A stretch of DNA of 64,000 bases from Vescimonas cirricatena (GCF_020687045.1 NZ_JAJEPW010000009.1:1-64000), one strand, 5' to 3'. Counted from the first letter of the stretch, positions 26,020 to 35,685 are shown. The notes: generated from the letters alone by a model not told the origin. A program made the numbers and translations.

Positions 26020-27933
26020 TTACCGTTCCCGTGTCCCGTTAGAGCGTTTCCCATCCTCCGCCGCATCAGCCGGTCCTATTCGGAAGTTGGCTCTGTGGGC
26101 GTCGGTTCCGTGGGGACCGGGCTCCGTAGGGGCAGGCTCTATTGGCTCCGTTCCGCCGCCGGTGGCCGGGAGAATATCTGTTTTCTCCTCATGGCACTTG
26201 GAGCAGCGATAGTGGATGTAACCATCCTCTGTTTCGGTGGGTTCCAAACGGTCCGTCTCCACGAAGTCGTGGCCAAGGGCTTGGTAGCTGCCGTTGATCC
26301 ACAGGCCGCAGTAGCTGCTCAGTGAACCGTAGCCGCCTCCGGTGGAATCATAGCCGCCGATGTCCTTGCCGTAGGACAGGGTGAAGCGCACATAAATGGT
26401 AATGCCGTTGCGGACCTTGTAGCCACTCATGCCGGTACCCTCATACAGGGTGCCGTTGATGGAGTACATCCAGCCCGAGCCTTGGGTATAGTCAAACTCC
26501 CCGATGCTGTCCCGGTCATAGTTGTCATTGGTGGTGATGCCGTCCCGCAGGATCAGCTCCCAAAGATGCTCCGGGACATTGGCTCGGTAGGCAATGTCGC
26601 CCCGGCTAATCCGGCGCAGATAGAAGTTCATGGTAGCAGACCCCTGGTAATCCGGCTCATAACCGCGCTCCTGCAGGAAGCGCAGCAGCACGGACGCCGC
26701 CGTTTCGCCCTCCACGATGTCCAGCGTACCGGTATCCAGAATGCCCAGGCCGATGGTGGTCGCATCCAGCACCACATCCACCGAGCCTGCCGGGTCGCCC
26801 TCACTGATCTGGTGATAGGTGACGGTGTAGACCTTCATGGTGGAGTTTCCGTTACCATCCCAGGCCAGCACCCGGACGATGTGGGTCTCTTCATCGCCCA
26901 ACTGAGGGGGATCGAAATACAACTCGTAGGTGGGTTGAGAATCGCCGTAGCTCTTTTCCACGGTTTTGCCGTCCAGCGTGACCCGAATTTGATTGGAATA
27001 GATCACACCGGCTCCCAGCTCTGCGTTGGCACGGGCAATCACCGTCAAGGGGAAGGTTTGGGAGCTCATGTCCAGGCTGGCCCCGTCCAGATTGGTAACG
27101 ATGGAGGGTGGATAGTCCCCCACCGTCGGGTGGGTATCGTCCGCAAGATTCGCGTAATAGCCCACCCGGTACTGAACAAGTCCCAGAAAGGTCTCCCCAT
27201 CATAAAGAGACAGCACAAAGAGGTTATCTGCGTTGAAATCCAGCTGTGCCTCGTAGTCCTGGTTATTCTGAGAAGTAAGCAGCAATCCGTTTCCGGAATT
27301 GGTCTCATTTTTCAGCCGGACACGGATATGCAGATCGCCCTTACCCAGGGGATAGGCCACAAAGGTCAGCTTGCTGTCGGGCAGCTCTGCCTTGGTAAGC
27401 TGCTGGGTTTTCAGTGTCGTATAAATGCGGGGGGTATCATCCTCCTCACCGCCGCTGCCGTGGTCACCTCCGCTGCCGCCGTGGTCCCCGTCGTCTCCGC
27501 CGGTGCCATCACCATGGTCACCGGAATCCTCGGAGCCGCCTTTGTTATCGTCTGACTTGGAGCCGCCCTGGTCGCCCTTGCCGGGGTTATCCGTGGGGTC
27601 TGTGGGGCCCGATGGATCCGGCTTGGTGTCATCGGGTTTCTGCGTGTCATCCGGGTTCTGTGGCTCATCAGGTTTCTGTGGCTCGTCGGGCTTCTGCGGC
27701 TCTGATGGGTCCTGGGCAGTATCCGTATTCTCTGTATTATCCTTGCCGGAGCTTTGTCCGCCAGTGCTGCCGGAGCCTTGCAGCGACTCTGCCTGGAGCC
27801 GATCCGGCTGAGTGCTGATGGGATTCTCCGGCCTTGTCCGACCGGAGGAAAGAAGTGAGAGGCTGATCCCTGCCACCAGCACAATGACCAGCAAAATACT
27901 CACGGCGCTATATAGGCCGCTATGTTTTTTCAT
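26020..27933 (-). CDS. Membrane-anchored DUF4430 protein with long Pro/Asp-rich stalk
   Basis: About 637 residues from ATG 27933 (GGAGGAT 7 bases upstream). One N-terminal signal anchor, a stalk rich in P, D, Q, K and G (residues about 50-165), a beta region of unknown family, then a DUF4430 domain (GETAASVLLRFLQERGYEPD...GSGWMYSINGTLYEGTG) and a CxxC stretch (YRCSKCHEEK). The last 25 residues are out of phase: dropping one C from CCCC at 26112-26115 restores a P/T-rich tail (GPTEPTPTEPTSE, stop). Probably displays a ligand-binding DUF4430 domain beside the toroid protein encoded next to it. Confidence 0.8.
   Translation of the reverse strand: MKKHSGLYSAVSILLVIVLVAGISLSLLSSGRTRPENPISTQPDRLQAESLQGSGSTGGQSSGKDNTENTDTAQDPSEPQKPDEPQKPDEPQNPDDTQKPDDTKPDPSGPTDPTDNPGKGDQGGSKSDDNKGGSEDSGDHGDGTGGDDGDHGGSGGDHGSGGEEDDTPRIYTTLKTQQLTKAELPDSKLTFVAYPLGKGDLHIRVRLKNETNSGNGLLLTSQNNQDYEAQLDFNADNLFVLSLYDGETFLGLVQYRVGYYANLADDTHPTVGDYPPSIVTNLDGASLDMSSQTFPLTVIARANAELGAGVIYSNQIRVTLDGKTVEKSYGDSQPTYELYFDPPQLGDEETHIVRVLAWDGNGNSTMKVYTVTYHQISEGDPAGSVDVVLDATTIGLGILDTGTLDIVEGETAASVLLRFLQERGYEPDYQGSATMNFYLRRISRGDIAYRANVPEHLWELILRDGITTNDNYDRDSIGEFDYTQGSGWMYSINGTLYEGTGMSGYKVRNGITIYVRFTLSYGKDIGGYDSTGGGYGSLSSYCGLWINGSYQALGHDFVETDRLEPTETEDGYIHYRCSKCHEEKTDILPATGGGTEPIEPAPTEPGPHGTDAHRANFRIGPADAAEDGKRSNGTRER
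27613..27702 (-). repeat. EPQKPD-type coding repeats
   Basis: Tandem 6-residue units (EPQKPD, EPQKPD, EPQNPD, DTQKPD) in the stalk of the DUF4430 protein. Simple repeats of this kind can change length by slippage, altering how far the domain extends from the membrane. Confidence 0.7.
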
Positions 27934-28024
27934 ACGGGTATCCTCCAAATGCTTATTTTGGATTTTTACCATCGTCTCCTAAAACAGGAGGCAATGGTAA
28001 AGCCCCAAAATATGGCGAATTGCC

Positions 28025-28046
28025 TCCCCTCCCAAAAGGGAGGGGA
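28025..28046 (-). terminator. Hairpin between dockerin gene and DUF4430 gene
   Basis: TCCCCTCCC/GGGAGGGGA stem around a four-base A/T loop, 21 bases after the stop of the 28067 gene. No U-tract follows. It may lower transcription into the envelope genes downstream. Confidence 0.5.
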
Positions 28047-28066
28047 AGCTATGGATTCGCCTTGGT

Positions 28067-30133
28067 TTACTTGGAATTTTTGACGACCGCAACGGCGTCG
28101 GTGGAGTTGACGGCCTTGTCAAGGTTCACATCCGCGCGCAGGAACTTCCGCACAGAGACTTTCTCGAAGTCGGTGTACTTGCCGCTGTAGATGTCATAGG
28201 TGAGTTGCGCATCGTTGATGTCCACAACACCTGTCTCGTTGACATCATAGCTCTGCTTCACTTCTTCGGCTGTGGCGCTGGCCTGGTTGATATTGGCCTC
28301 AGCCGTAGCCACAGTGAATACCTCATTCTTGTCCACAATCACCAGCCAGCTGTACACATTCTCACCGTAAGCGGTAGTCTTATACATGACATTATCGCCG
28401 TAGGCAAAAGCCTTGCCCTCTTCGGGGGTGCCGGTCACGGTTACCAGAAACACGGTCTTGTTATCCATCTGCACATACTCGGAAACAGCTACCTCCATGG
28501 TCAGAGTGGATTTCTTCTCGATGGTGATGACCAGATCGCCGGTGACATTGGCGATAGTGTAGGTGTTGTCGGCTCCCTCGGTGATAGTCACATCCTTGCC
28601 GCCCATAGTGGCAGTGATGGTGTACTCAAAGTTCTTCTGCTTGGCCACGGTGAAGGTGTAGTTAGCCTTTTCCTGAACGGTGCTCTCGCCGGTAGCATCA
28701 CCTGCGCCGGTGCCTGCAAAGGTGACCTTGTAGGTTTCCGGCAGCTTGACCTGCTTATTGCTGTTGATGACGATTTCGCCGGTGATATCCGCACCGGGGA
28801 TGGTGTAGGTGGTGGTGCCGTCGTCATTTACCTGGGCCGTAAAGCCGGTGTATGCCTTGCCGCCGATGGTCACAGCCATCTTGTAGACATAGCCATCCAC
28901 AGGGGTCAGCTTGAAGGTGTAGTCAGTCTGGTAAGTAGCAGTCGCAGCACCGGTGGTATCATTGCCCTGGGTGACAGTGAAGGTCTTGGGGGTCTTAGTG
29001 CTGGTGACCTCCACATTGCCGTTGACATTCGCCACAGTGTAGATGCCATTCTCGTCCGGGCTAACTGTCGTTGTCTCGCCGCCGCCGACGGTGACGGTCA
29101 CGGTGTAGTCATAGTTGGGGTCCTTGGGAACGAAGGTCAGATTGCCGCCCGCTTCGATCACGGAGCCTGTTGCATCGGTACGAGTGAAGTCGTCCGGCAG
29201 AGTCACGGTGTAGCCGTTGACGGTGATGGTGGTCGTACCGTTCAGCACGATGGCGGCGGGGGCATCAAGTTCGATGGCATTGGTATTGGTATCCACATAC
29301 GCCGCCGTGACCTTGACCGCAGACTGGCCCTGACCGGCTGCGGTGAAATTCAGAGTGAGCGCGTCGCCCAGCTCGGCGGCTTTACCGTAACGCACGATTC
29401 GCACGGTGCCGCTGCCGGGAATCACGCGATAACCCTCGATGCTGGTGGCTTCCATGTTCAGCGTCAGAATGGTGGGGTCAAAAGAGAAGGTCATGTCGTA
29501 GGCGTTGTAGGCGTTCTTGCCGTCGTTGTTGCCGATGGTCACAGGGATCTCCACGATTTGACCGGAGGCTACCTGCTTGTCCGCACCCATGGACACGGAG
29601 TAGCCCTTGGCTTCACTGGACTTCACTGTGACATCAATGATGTTGCCGGTTAATTTGACATCGTTGTCTTTAAGCGTATCATAGTCAGGTAGCGCTTCGG
29701 TTTTGACCTCAATACGAGCGTTTTCTGCCGTGATGTTCTCCGTTGCCGTAAAGGTAACAGTGGCAATCTTGCCGGTGTTAAGAGTGACAGGGTCGCCTGT
29801 AGTGCTCAGGCCGGATACCCGGATGGCATTTTTACCAAGGATATCAACATTATCTCCCACTGCGCCAGTAGTGCCCGTGCCCGACATACATCCAGGTTCA
29901 AGCTCGCCGCTGGTTTTGACATAAGCAGTCTTGTCAAAATAAATTGCCCACTCCCAGTTATTCAGGTTCGTAATGGTCTTGTCGATCGACAGTGTAAGCG
30001 TAATCGTATCACCCGGCTGAACCTCTGTCTTATCAACTGTTGTTGACATCGTCGGAACATCAGCAGCAAATACAGCAGGGATAAGGCTGATAATCATGGC
30101 GATTGTCAACAGAATGGAAAGAGTTCTTTTCAT
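28067..30133 (-). CDS. Secreted cohesin-like and dockerin protein, 688 residues
   Basis: Signal peptide 1-23. Two cohesin-like beta domains: about 28-170 (VDKTEVQPGDTITLTLSIDK...ATVTFTATENITAENARIEV) and 178-295 (YSVSMGADKQVASGQIVEIP...MTFSFDPTILTLNMEATSIE). Then several InlB/MucBP-like beta repeats and a C-terminal dockerin (DVNETGVVDINDAQ, DVNLDKAVNSTDAV) whose calcium loops are partly degenerate. A cohesin and a dockerin on one chain is the scaffoldin pattern, allowing chains or attachment to other scaffolds. Close paralogue at 33349. AAGGAGG precedes ATG 30133. Confidence 0.8.
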   Translation of the reverse strand: MKRTLSILLTIAMIISLIPAVFAADVPTMSTTVDKTEVQPGDTITLTLSIDKTITNLNNWEWAIYFDKTAYVKTSGELEPGCMSGTGTTGAVGDNVDILGKNAIRVSGLSTTGDPVTLNTGKIATVTFTATENITAENARIEVKTEALPDYDTLKDNDVKLTGNIIDVTVKSSEAKGYSVSMGADKQVASGQIVEIPVTIGNNDGKNAYNAYDMTFSFDPTILTLNMEATSIEGYRVIPGSGTVRIVRYGKAAELGDALTLNFTAAGQGQSAVKVTAAYVDTNTNAIELDAPAAIVLNGTTTITVNGYTVTLPDDFTRTDATGSVIEAGGNLTFVPKDPNYDYTVTVTVGGGETTTVSPDENGIYTVANVNGNVEVTSTKTPKTFTVTQGNDTTGAATATYQTDYTFKLTPVDGYVYKMAVTIGGKAYTGFTAQVNDDGTTTYTIPGADITGEIVINSNKQVKLPETYKVTFAGTGAGDATGESTVQEKANYTFTVAKQKNFEYTITATMGGKDVTITEGADNTYTIANVTGDLVITIEKKSTLTMEVAVSEYVQMDNKTVFLVTVTGTPEEGKAFAYGDNVMYKTTAYGENVYSWLVIVDKNEVFTVATAEANINQASATAEEVKQSYDVNETGVVDINDAQLTYDIYSGKYTDFEKVSVRKFLRADVNLDKAVNSTDAVAVVKNSK

Positions 30134-30158
30134 TTTGTGTTTAACCTCCTTATGGTAT

Positions 30159-32159
30159 TTAGGATTCTGCGGGGAATTTACTCATTTTCCCGTTTGTATA
30201 ACGATAGATCAACGCAGCATCTGTGGAGTTTACAGCACCATCGCCGTTAACATCTGCCGACAACTTCTGAGAATCTGTCAGTGTGTATCTTCCATTAACC
30301 GAGCGATAGACGATTGCTGCATCCGTGGAATTTATGATGCCATCTCCGTTCACATCCCCATATATCACATCCGGCTTCGTGTCTGCCTTTGCATACTCAA
30401 AGGTGAACAGGGCGACGGGCCTAAAATTATTAGTGCTGCTGGATTCCAGTGTGACCGCCATCGCTGTTCCGTCCGCATTGCGGATATAACGGGTGACGGG
30501 GGTGGTGACAGTCTGGGTGCCGTCACTGTTGGCCTTGTAGCTGTTTTTCAAGGTAACAGAGCGGATAGTTGCCGAGGACACCACATCTACAGCAAGGTCC
30601 GTCTCGTAGCCGTATGCAGTAGCGTCTGCGTGGTAAATATCCACGCCCTCGTTGTAGGTAATGTCAACGCTCTCTGTTCCTTCCGGAACGATCACATGGT
30701 ACTTGGGAATCTCCTCGTAGACATTTTTGAACTCCTCGTTGTCCTCGCTGCCCAGGGTAACGATGCCCTCATAGGAAATGTTCTTTGCATTCAGCTTCGT
30801 GCCGTTGACAGAGATGGACTGGAAGGGGCGCTCCAGCTCGGCGTCCGCCGCCACATTCAAGATGGCTGTGGCCGGTGCGATCTTGGCATAGTTCGTGCCG
30901 CCGCTGTCGTCCTTGGGGATCGTCCGGTTGGGGTCCATGCCCACGAGGTAGTAGGTGCCCTCCTCTGTGGGGGCGGTGAAGGAGAAAGTGCTCTTTCCGT
31001 CAGCCGCTTCCTTGTACTGCTCGATTTGCTCCCACTTGTCGTTATACAGGAACACATCCAGGTTCGAGAAGGGATAGAAGTCGCTGCCCTCAAAGGTCGT
31101 GCCGTAAGCCTGAGAGGAGATCGTCATCTCCATGCCGGGGCGGGCATTGTACGCGTCCTTGTCAAAGCAGGTAAATGCACCGCCGCTGGACCAGAAGCTC
31201 CAGTTGGTGAACATGGCCACATCCCACGTATCGCCGTCCGACAGCACGATGTAGTCGGAGGTGGAGCCCCAGCCGGGACTCATGTAGGGAAAGCAGTGGT
31301 TGCGGTAGTACATCAGGTTCTCATCATGACCCCAGAAGTTGGCCATATACAGGCTGGTGGGCGAGCCGGTGATAGTCAGAGCGGCAAAGCTGTCTGCCGT
31401 ATAGGCCGGTGTTTCATCCATGTAACAAACATCTTCACCCAGCTTAAAGCTCGCCAGCGCGTCACGAGGATAGGCACCCTTGCAGCATTGCTCCTCCGGC
31501 AGGCCGATGAAGTAGCGCTCCAGCAGATAGAGATACAGGTGCAGGCCGGTGGGCCGCTCCACGATGTTCTCGTCGATGTATTTGCCTTCTCCGTTTTCCG
31601 TGTGATAGCGGTAGTATTCGCTCAAGTTGTACCGGCCCAAGTCAAAGTAGGGGACGGTGATGGCCTTGTGGCACAGCACCGTGCCGTCGCGGCCTCGGAT
31701 GGGCACGCCGTCGTTGGAGATGGTCACATACACCGTGACTTTCTTGGCGGGGGTCTCATCGTAGTTATACTGTGCGTCCAATCCGTGGGGAGCTTCCTTG
31801 ACCGTGATGGTAAAGGTCGCTGTAAGCTCTTTGCCGTCCGAGCAGGTCGCCTTGACCTTTGGCTCATAGGTGCCGGGGTCTTTCTCTGATACATAGAGTG
31901 AGCCGTCCTTGACCTTGGTTTGGACGCTGAACTGCGCTGCGTTGGTCAGCGTGTAGGTCAGCGTATGGCCGTCCGTATCTTCAAAGACATCTGAAAGCTT
32001 GATCTCCAGCAAGCTGCCGGCCACAACCTCGCCGGTGGTGACGGCATCCGCCTTCACGGAAACGCAGGAATCCGCAGCCAGCGCCGGTATGACGCCGAAT
32101 ACGCCTGCCGACAGAGCCAAAGTCAGTGCCAGCAGCAGAGATAGTATGCGTTTTCTCAT
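30159..32159 (-). CDS. Secreted dockerin protein, 666 residues
   Basis: Signal peptide 1-29, a short Ig-like domain (30-115), a central region of unknown family about 120-480 with many aromatic residues (LYMANFWGHDENLMYYRNHC, TNWSFWSSGGAF), DUF4430-like fragments (KKVTVYVTISNDG), a beta domain and a canonical dockerin (DVNGDGIINSTDAAIVYR, DVNGDGAVNSTDAALIYR). The aromatic-rich centre could bind a carbohydrate or small ligand, but no family was recognised. 25 bases separate it from the 28067 gene. Confidence 0.8.
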   Translation of the reverse strand: MRKRILSLLLALTLALSAGVFGVIPALAADSCVSVKADAVTTGEVVAGSLLEIKLSDVFEDTDGHTLTYTLTNAAQFSVQTKVKDGSLYVSEKDPGTYEPKVKATCSDGKELTATFTITVKEAPHGLDAQYNYDETPAKKVTVYVTISNDGVPIRGRDGTVLCHKAITVPYFDLGRYNLSEYYRYHTENGEGKYIDENIVERPTGLHLYLYLLERYFIGLPEEQCCKGAYPRDALASFKLGEDVCYMDETPAYTADSFAALTITGSPTSLYMANFWGHDENLMYYRNHCFPYMSPGWGSTSDYIVLSDGDTWDVAMFTNWSFWSSGGAFTCFDKDAYNARPGMEMTISSQAYGTTFEGSDFYPFSNLDVFLYNDKWEQIEQYKEAADGKSTFSFTAPTEEGTYYLVGMDPNRTIPKDDSGGTNYAKIAPATAILNVAADAELERPFQSISVNGTKLNAKNISYEGIVTLGSEDNEEFKNVYEEIPKYHVIVPEGTESVDITYNEGVDIYHADATAYGYETDLAVDVVSSATIRSVTLKNSYKANSDGTQTVTTPVTRYIRNADGTAMAVTLESSSTNNFRPVALFTFEYAKADTKPDVIYGDVNGDGIINSTDAAIVYRSVNGRYTLTDSQKLSADVNGDGAVNSTDAALIYRYTNGKMSKFPAES

Positions 32160-32185
32160 ATTTGTTTACCTCATCTATGCGTAGA

Positions 32186-33232
32186 TTACATCCAGCGTGC
32201 GTAGAGCGTCATGTTGCTGCGCACCGGGTCTTTCTGTGTATCCCAGGGCTTGGTGAGCGCCTGATCTGCATACCAGCCGCCGAACACTGCGCCGGGCTTC
32301 GTGGGCGTCATGACTTCGCCAATGACGCTGCCCCGCTTCACGGAAACGGCCTCCAGCTCTGTGCCGCCGCTGGTCTCAAAGCGAACCTTCTTCTTGCCCA
32401 GCAGAGCCAGCAGAATCAGCAGCAGGGCCAGCAGGCCCACGCCACCGATGATCCACCAGGTGACGCTTCCTGCGGCGGCACCCTCGGCCCAGTTGGCGTA
32501 GAGGGTCATGTTGCCCTTAACGGTGTCCTTGTGGAAGTCCCACTTTTGGGTGCGGTCCAGGTCTCTGTACCACCCCTCCAGGTGGTAGCCCTCCCGGATG
32601 GGGTCCTCGGGCTTTTTCACCTTTTCACCGTACTGGACGGTCTGGGAGGGGACCTCCGTGCCGCCGTTGCTCTCAAAGGTAACGGTGCAGTCCGTGGTGA
32701 CGATGACGGACACGCTATTATCCTTCACGGTGTATCCGGCCATGCCGTCCTGAGTGGAAACCAGGGTGTTGGTGGGGATAAGCTGCGACACACCCTTCGT
32801 GCCGATGACCTTCATCTGAAAGCTGCCCACTACCACCTCCGGCTCCCACGCCTCGCCGCCCTTAAAGGACACGAAGTTCAGATAGAAGGCCCGCCCGCCG
32901 GTGCGGCGGCCTAAGTCGCTCCAGCGGATGCCGGGGGCGGTCATGACGCTGCCGTCCACCAGCTGGAGGAAGGTGTCGTCGTACTCGATTTCCGTCTGCA
33001 TACCGTACATATCGGCGCTTTCCTGGGCATCGGTGCGCTTGAGCACCAGGGTCACGGTGATGGTCTCGCCGGTGGTGGCCCGCACCTCGTATGCACCGCC
33101 TACGGACAGGTCAAAATTGTAGCTGCGGCTCTCGTCCGTTTTGCCGCCCGTCTGCGAGGCAAAGGCTGCGGTGGGCAGCAGACACAGCAGCAGACACAGG
33201 GCTGCCAATAGTGTAAAAATGCGTTTTCTCAT
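32186..33232 (-). CDS. Cohesin-like membrane protein with two InlB-type repeats
   Basis: 348 residues from ATG 33232 (GGAGAT upstream; the longer start at 33301 precedes the signal peptide). Signal peptide 1-26, cohesin-like domain about 30-165 (VRATTGETITVTLVLKRTDA, EIEYDDTFLQLVDGSVM), one Listeria-Bacteroides (flg_new) repeat (VTFESNGGTEVPSQTVQYGE...LYANW), a transmembrane helix about 258-278 with KKK after it, then a second flg_new repeat (ALTKPWDTQKDPVRSNMTLY). It is the best candidate here for anchoring dockerin proteins to the cell. The repeat after the helix would be cytoplasmic, which is odd. Confidence 0.75.
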   Translation of the reverse strand: MRKRIFTLLAALCLLLCLLPTAAFASQTGGKTDESRSYNFDLSVGGAYEVRATTGETITVTLVLKRTDAQESADMYGMQTEIEYDDTFLQLVDGSVMTAPGIRWSDLGRRTGGRAFYLNFVSFKGGEAWEPEVVVGSFQMKVIGTKGVSQLIPTNTLVSTQDGMAGYTVKDNSVSVIVTTDCTVTFESNGGTEVPSQTVQYGEKVKKPEDPIREGYHLEGWYRDLDRTQKWDFHKDTVKGNMTLYANWAEGAAAGSVTWWIIGGVGLLALLLILLALLGKKKVRFETSGGTELEAVSVKRGSVIGEVMTPTKPGAVFGGWYADQALTKPWDTQKDPVRSNMTLYARWM

Positions 33233-33311
33233 GCTGATCTCCTTCTCTCTCCGACCGGTTGGGCCGTTTTTTGCCCGGCCTGGCCGGTGCGAAGCCCCCA
33301 ACGGGGGATAG

Positions 33312-33332
33312 CTTCCCCTCCCGCCGGGGAAG
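33312..33332 (-). terminator. Hairpin between paralogous surface genes
   Basis: CTTCCCC/GGGGAAG stem, 17 bases after the stop of the 33349 gene. Similar GC-rich hairpins follow the 28067 and 35686 genes. Confidence 0.45.
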
Positions 33333-33348
33333 GGAGGCTGGCAGGACC

Positions 33349-35523
33349 TTACTTAAACTGATTCACGATGGCCACAGCGTCGGTGTGATCCACCACCTTA
33401 GTGGCGTTTACATCGGCCCGCAGGAACTTCTCCACGGAAACCTTGGTGAAGTCACTGTATGTGCCGTTATACATATCGTAGACCAGCTGCGCATCGTTAA
33501 CATCCACCTTCCCGGTCATGTTCACATCGAAGCCCAGGGTGATGGTGACCACATTGTCTGCGGCAGAGATGGCGACCTTGGCGGCGGCCTCCTCCTGGGT
33601 CAGGGTCTGACCCTTGTCCACGATCACCAGCCATGCATACCGGTCCGTGCCGTAGCCCTCGACCTTATACATGGTGTTGCCGTCATAGGTGAAGGCACTG
33701 CCGCCCTCGGGGGTGCCCTTGACCGTGACCAGCATCATGGTCTTGTCGTTCAGCTCCAGATATTTGGACACGGTCACTTCCTCCGCGCTGTGGGAGACCT
33801 TTTCCACCTTCACGACCAGGTTCCAGCTTCTGGCGTATCCATACAGATAGTCGTTATAATTCACGGCCTCGACCACATATTTCCCATTGCCAAGGCTGCG
33901 CACGGTGGCGGGCCTCTTAGAAGCTGTGGGAGTGCTGAGGGGCTGATAGTAAGCCGTGACGGTGTAGTCGCAGCTCTCGCGCTGGTTCAGCGTGAAGTAG
34001 TAGGGCATATTCTTGCCCATAGAGCTTGCATTCCCGGAGGCTGCGTCCTCAACGCCGTTGCCGGTGAACACGACCGGAATACCAGATTCTGTGTTGGGGT
34101 CGATCCATATTTCCACACCTCCAACGATTTCTTTTCCAGGGATCGTGTAGGTGAGGGTGCCATCGTCATTGGCAGTGGGGACCGCTATGACTGTATGGAC
34201 AAAGGGATCCCCGTTGTCTACACTGTAAATTACACGGTAGGAGTAGCCGGCCCTCGGGGTGACGACGAAGGAGTAGTCATTCAGATAGGTGACTGTCTCC
34301 GGGCCCTTGGTCACATCCTGCTCCACATCTTCGTCAATCTTGTATTTCACATCGTACTGCTTGGGGGTCTTGCCGGTGTAGGTGACCTCCACATTGCCGG
34401 AGATATTCTCGATGGTGTAGGTGTCATTTGCGCCGAAGGTCAAGCCCTCGGTGACGGTGTCGCCCATCTTCACGGTGAAGGTGTAGGTATAGTGGCTGTC
34501 CACGGGCTTGAAGGTGAAGCTGCCGCCGTTGGGGACCAGGCGGGTCTCGTCAGAGGTGAACGCATCCGGCAGGGTCACGGTGAAGTTATTGGCGTTGACC
34601 ACGGTGTCGGCGTCGGAAATGGTGGCATCCGGGGCGTCAAAGTTGATGGAGTTGGCATCCAGATCAAATTTGGCGTTGGTCAGTTTCACGGTCGAGGTGG
34701 CAGTCGCCTTGGCGGTGAAGTCCAGAGCCAGGGCCTCGCCCAAAGCTTGAGTAGCGCCGTAGCGGCGGACCCGAACGGTACCGTTGTTGTCCTCCACCGT
34801 CAGATTGGCGGCGTCACCGGTCTTGGTGTTCAGGGTCAAGGCTGCCGGGTCATAGGTAAAGGTCATGTCATAGGCGTTGAAGCCGGTGATGCCCTTTTCC
34901 CCGGAGGCGACGGTCACAGGGATACGCACTTGCTGGCCCGCAGCAACCTGCTGGTCAGCGCCCATAGAAACAGTGTAGCCGGTCTCGGTTCTCGGATCAG
35001 AGTCCGTACCGACTGTCATTGTAAAATCATTTTCCCATTTTTTAGTTGGAAGTCTTCCGGTCTTGGCATATACACCGCCTTTCACACGGTAGTTAATTGC
35101 TTGCCCTATATCGCAAGTTGAGGACACTTTGAAGGTAATCTTTGCAAAAGGCCCCTGCGGCAATGCCTGAATTTTTTGAGCAACAGAGTCATCAGATCGA
35201 CCGTTCTCGTCAAACCGGACTTCGCTATCATATTCGCCAGCGGTGTCTTCTGTAATTTCGTATGCAATCTCAGTCCCGTAAAATTCAACTTTTTCACAGG
35301 AGAGGACATCTTTGTTATAATATATTGAACTCCAAAGTCTATATACATCCGCTGTACTTCTATCCAATGACATGACAGCGGTTATTGTCTCGCCGGGATT
35401 AGGGGCCGTATTATCAAAAGTGACACTAAAAACATCATCAATTTGCGACGCTGCATACACAACAGGGGTAATGCTTAAAAGCATAACGCAGGTCAGTATC
35501 AGGGAAAGAATTCGTTTTTTCAT
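33349..35523 (-). CDS. Secreted cohesin-like and dockerin protein, 724 residues
   Basis: Paralogue of the 28067 gene with the same order: signal peptide, cohesin-like domain (PNPGETITAVMSLDRSTADV), second cohesin-like domain (VSMGADQQVAAGQQVRIPVT, MTFTYDPAALTLNTKTGDAA), InlB/MucBP-like repeats, and a C-terminal dockerin (DVNMTGKVDVNDAQLVYDMY, DVNATKVVDHTDAVAIVNQF). The second calcium loop lacks the usual Asp/Gly positions. ATG 35523 has GGAGA upstream. The two paralogues probably form alternative or mixed scaffolds. Confidence 0.8.
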   Translation of the reverse strand: MKKRILSLILTCVMLLSITPVVYAASQIDDVFSVTFDNTAPNPGETITAVMSLDRSTADVYRLWSSIYYNKDVLSCEKVEFYGTEIAYEITEDTAGEYDSEVRFDENGRSDDSVAQKIQALPQGPFAKITFKVSSTCDIGQAINYRVKGGVYAKTGRLPTKKWENDFTMTVGTDSDPRTETGYTVSMGADQQVAAGQQVRIPVTVASGEKGITGFNAYDMTFTYDPAALTLNTKTGDAANLTVEDNNGTVRVRRYGATQALGEALALDFTAKATATSTVKLTNAKFDLDANSINFDAPDATISDADTVVNANNFTVTLPDAFTSDETRLVPNGGSFTFKPVDSHYTYTFTVKMGDTVTEGLTFGANDTYTIENISGNVEVTYTGKTPKQYDVKYKIDEDVEQDVTKGPETVTYLNDYSFVVTPRAGYSYRVIYSVDNGDPFVHTVIAVPTANDDGTLTYTIPGKEIVGGVEIWIDPNTESGIPVVFTGNGVEDAASGNASSMGKNMPYYFTLNQRESCDYTVTAYYQPLSTPTASKRPATVRSLGNGKYVVEAVNYNDYLYGYARSWNLVVKVEKVSHSAEEVTVSKYLELNDKTMMLVTVKGTPEGGSAFTYDGNTMYKVEGYGTDRYAWLVIVDKGQTLTQEEAAAKVAISAADNVVTITLGFDVNMTGKVDVNDAQLVYDMYNGTYSDFTKVSVEKFLRADVNATKVVDHTDAVAIVNQFK

Positions 35524-35548
35524 ACTATTCTCCAAATAAAAGTATGAG

Positions 35549-35580
35549 GTCCGGGGAATCCGCAAGCGGATTCCCCAGAC
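35549..35580 (-). terminator. Strong hairpin between the GLUG protein gene and the scaffold gene
   Basis: GTCxGGGGAATCCGC pairs with GCGGATTCCCCxGAC around AA. It lies in the 162-base gap between the first two genes of the run, so the first gene may be transcribed apart from the others or attenuate them. Confidence 0.6.
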
Positions 35581-35685
35581 CTGCGTTTTACAAGTGCAAT
35601 GCCATCAGGCTCACCATACTACTTGATACAGTATATCCGTTAGATCGCATCGCAGACGTGCTATAATCCTTACTGGTCCTTCAAT

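Noticed and set aside
28205..35121. Long plus-strand frames opposite the scaffold genes
   Set aside because: Same reason: composition-driven antisense frames without start sites or domains.
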